Source: Ruminococcaceae bacterium UBA1767 (GTDB taxonomy: Bacteria > Bacillota > Clostridia > Oscillospirales > Acutalibacteraceae). Taken from it: 6,823 nucleotides of DNA. Where the stretch lies: contig DCGX01000072.1 of assembly GCA_002315505.1 (NCBI GenBank), positions 1 through 6,823 on the forward strand, read 5' to 3'. The notes under the pieces were generated by a model. The model saw only the letters and a list, made by a program, of their open reading frames with translations, made no database searches and was not told where the DNA came from. Each line of letters begins with the position of its first letter. The first letter of the stretch is position 1. A program made the position numbers and the translations under genes. Shown piece by piece: positions 5,742-6,823 of this stretch.

Positions 5742-6611
5742 ATGGTTACTGCAATAAATTTATTCAAAACATCCTTTTACAGGATTTTTGCAGGCTTGCT
5801 TGCAATACTTATGACCTTCAGCAATGGCGTAAACGGACTTTTCAACGGCGATATTTATCCGTATGAATCAAACTCGAAGGTTATCGGTCTTGAATCGCTT
5901 GAACGTGCACAGGGTGTCACAACTGACGGCAAAGCATGGTATTTCAGCGGTAAAAGTTCACTTGTCAAGATTGACTACGACAACGTGACTGTTCTTGCCT
6001 GCAACTACGATGCAATAACAGACGAGCTTGAAGAGACTTACGGCTCCAAGCATATCGGCGGAATCAGCTATTACAACGGCTACATTTACGCTCCGCTCGA
6101 GGACAGCAAAAAATGGGAACATCCCGTTGTTGCTCTTTATGATGCAGACACTCTTGAATTCAGCGGAATTTGTCACGAATTTTCAAACGAGGTTCTCACA
6201 AGAGGAATGTCGTGGGTATGTGTTGACGGTGAAAAAGGCTTGCTTTATTCCTCACACAGTAAAACCGCAGACGTGATTTACTGCTTCGACTTAAACACAT
6301 ACGAATTCGTAAATACAATTACACTTTCGCAGACAATCAAGGCAATTCAGGGTGGCGAGGTTTACAACGGCACACTTTATGTCGGCTCAAATGATGCAAC
6401 CCGTGCGGTTTACACAATCAACACCAACAGCGGAAATGTTGAAAAGCTGTTCGACAGAATTATGTATCAGCCGAAATGGATTGATAATCTCGGCGGCGAG
6501 GGCGAGGACGTTACGGTTTATCCGATGGAGGACGGAACACTCATTCACGCACTCGATATCGGTGCATTGTTCATCGATGCAAACCTCAGACATTATAAAT
6601 TAGATAAATAA
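5742..6611 (+). CDS. Secreted or membrane-anchored beta-propeller-like protein of unknown function
   Basis: I do not recognise a named family. The 289-residue protein starts with a positively charged stretch and a hydrophobic segment (about 13-33, RIFAGLLAILMTF) that is either a signal peptide or an N-terminal anchor; no clear signal peptidase site is evident. The rest is a series of 40-50-residue units, each with a strand pair of the type 'YNGYIYAP' followed by 'ALYDADTLEF' (for example at 62-78, 106-140, 158-190, 205-236 and 255-272). This suggests a small five-bladed beta-propeller facing outside the cytoplasm. AAGGTGG (5731-5737) overlaps the hydrolase stop and gives the ATG at 5742, so it is the third gene of the lipid operon. 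Its role could be sensing or binding an extracellular ligand linked to the two enzymes, which is inference from position. Confidence 0.82.
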   Translation: MVTAINLFKTSFYRIFAGLLAILMTFSNGVNGLFNGDIYPYESNSKVIGLESLERAQGVTTDGKAWYFSGKSSLVKIDYDNVTVLACNYDAITDELEETYGSKHIGGISYYNGYIYAPLEDSKKWEHPVVALYDADTLEFSGICHEFSNEVLTRGMSWVCVDGEKGLLYSSHSKTADVIYCFDLNTYEFVNTITLSQTIKAIQGGEVYNGTLYVGSNDATRAVYTINTNSGNVEKLFDRIMYQPKWIDNLGGEGEDVTVYPMEDGTLIHALDIGALFIDANLRHYKLDK

Positions 6612-6680
6612 CATAAAGCAAAGAAGAATTTTACAGGTCATAAAAAAAAATCAGACCGAAAATTCTTCTTTTTGTTATGT
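6611..6680 (+). terminator. Long imperfect hairpin closing the lipid operon (probable terminator)
   Basis: Immediately at the stop codon, three nested complementary blocks line up: ACATAA (6611-6616) with TTATGT (6675-6680); a perfect 13-bp block, AAAGAAGAATTTT (6620-6632) with AAAATTCTTCTTT (6659-6671); and GGTC (6636-6639) with GACC (6654-6657). The loop holds nine A residues. The descending arm is T-rich (TTCTTCTTTTT). It is AT-rich for a classical terminator, so a role in mRNA 3'-end stability is also possible. Confidence 0.55.
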
Positions 6681-6746
6681 AAAATACTTTGTGTAAATAT
6701 ATCCTTTTCTGCCGAAGAATCTTAAGTATAATTAACGCACGAATTA
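6681..6746. other. AT-rich intergenic spacer with no gene seen
   Basis: No open frame with a ribosome binding site is visible on either strand. A TATAAT at 6727-6732 has no acceptable -35 at 16-18 bp, so no promoter is called. Confidence 0.6.
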
Positions 6747-6823
6747 CCCCTTTCGTCATTGCTTCGCAATGCCACCTTCTCGCTGCGGCTCGGTCACCTC
6801 ACGGCTCTGACAGTCCACCGGAC
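6747..6823. repeat. Edge of a GC-rich, hairpin-bearing intergenic element, probably a dispersed repeat
   Basis: Base composition jumps to roughly 60% GC against an AT-rich spacer just before it. The segment contains a perfect hairpin, CATTGC-TTC-GCAATG (6757-6771), a second short one, GTCC-ACC-GGAC, at the very end (6813-6823), and on the minus strand two copies of GAGCCG 16 bases apart. No reading frame is open through it from a plausible start. The style resembles short palindromic intergenic repeats common in gut Oscillospiraceae/Ruminococcaceae, but only one copy is in view, so the repeat nature is inferred. It continues past the window. Confidence 0.45.

Noticed and set aside
6727..6732. 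TATAAT as a promoter for a gene to the right
   Set aside because: The sequence 16-18 bp upstream is a pyrimidine run unlike a -35, and no gene start follows within the window.
6760..6823. Minus-strand frame open through the right-edge element as the end of another gene
   Set aside because: One frame is open for only about 21 codons, its sequence is made of the palindromic element, and it has no domain signature; a gene tail cannot be shown from this stretch.
1..6823. CRISPR arrays, tRNA, rRNA, riboswitches, insertion sequences
   Set aside because: No regularly spaced direct repeats, cloverleaf, conserved aptamer core or transposase motif was seen on either strand.

Overview
The window looks like chromosomal DNA of a low-to-moderate GC, spore-forming member of the Clostridia, most likely a gut Oscillospiraceae/Ruminococcaceae-type organism. 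This rests on a SipL-type spore morphogenesis protein with a sporulation-type promoter, strong AGGAGG-type ribosome binding sites, Bacillus/Clostridium-like sigma-A promoters, a Gram-positive type LexA box, and a GC-rich intergenic repeat at the right edge. The genus is inference, because no marker gene is present.

Layout. (1) 1-416, minus strand: the N-terminal 138 residues of a class I mannose-6-phosphate isomerase (manA), cut by the window edge. (2) 417-553: a divergent control region. It holds a sigma-A promoter for manA on the minus strand. On the plus strand it holds a perfect-consensus promoter (TTGACA, 18 bp, TATAAT) whose spacer carries the palindrome GAAC-AAAT-GTTC, an exact match to the core of the Gram-positive SOS (LexA) box. 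(3) 554-2137: a two-gene unit. The first gene encodes a 455-residue protein built like a phage tail receptor-binding protein (baseplate-like N domain, coiled coil, leucine-rich repeats, small C-terminal module). The second encodes an unknown 67-residue protein. (4) 2138-3766: a sipL-like gene with its own sigma-E-type promoter in the 60-bp gap before it and an intrinsic terminator after it. (5) 3777-6680: a three-gene operon with its own promoter, encoding a YegS/DgkB-type lipid kinase, an S33/monoacylglycerol-lipase-like alpha/beta hydrolase and a membrane-anchored or secreted beta-propeller-like protein, closed by a long hairpin. (6) 6681-6823: no gene visible; the last ~75 bp are a GC-rich, hairpin-containing segment that looks like the edge of a dispersed repeat.

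How it fits together. Three transcription units with three different apparent inputs lie side by side: DNA damage (LexA) for the phage-like pair, mother-cell sporulation (sigma-E) for sipL, and vegetative sigma-A for manA and the lipid operon. The most unusual element is the orphan tail-fibre-like gene. It has no other phage gene in view, sits between two ordinary host genes and carries an SOS-type promoter. It could be a prophage remnant, a host-range cassette for a particle encoded elsewhere, or a domesticated SOS-induced effector. No terminator is visible between the small gene and sipL, so SOS transcripts may run into sipL. A weak hairpin that only the read-through transcript could form overlaps the sipL ribosome binding site.
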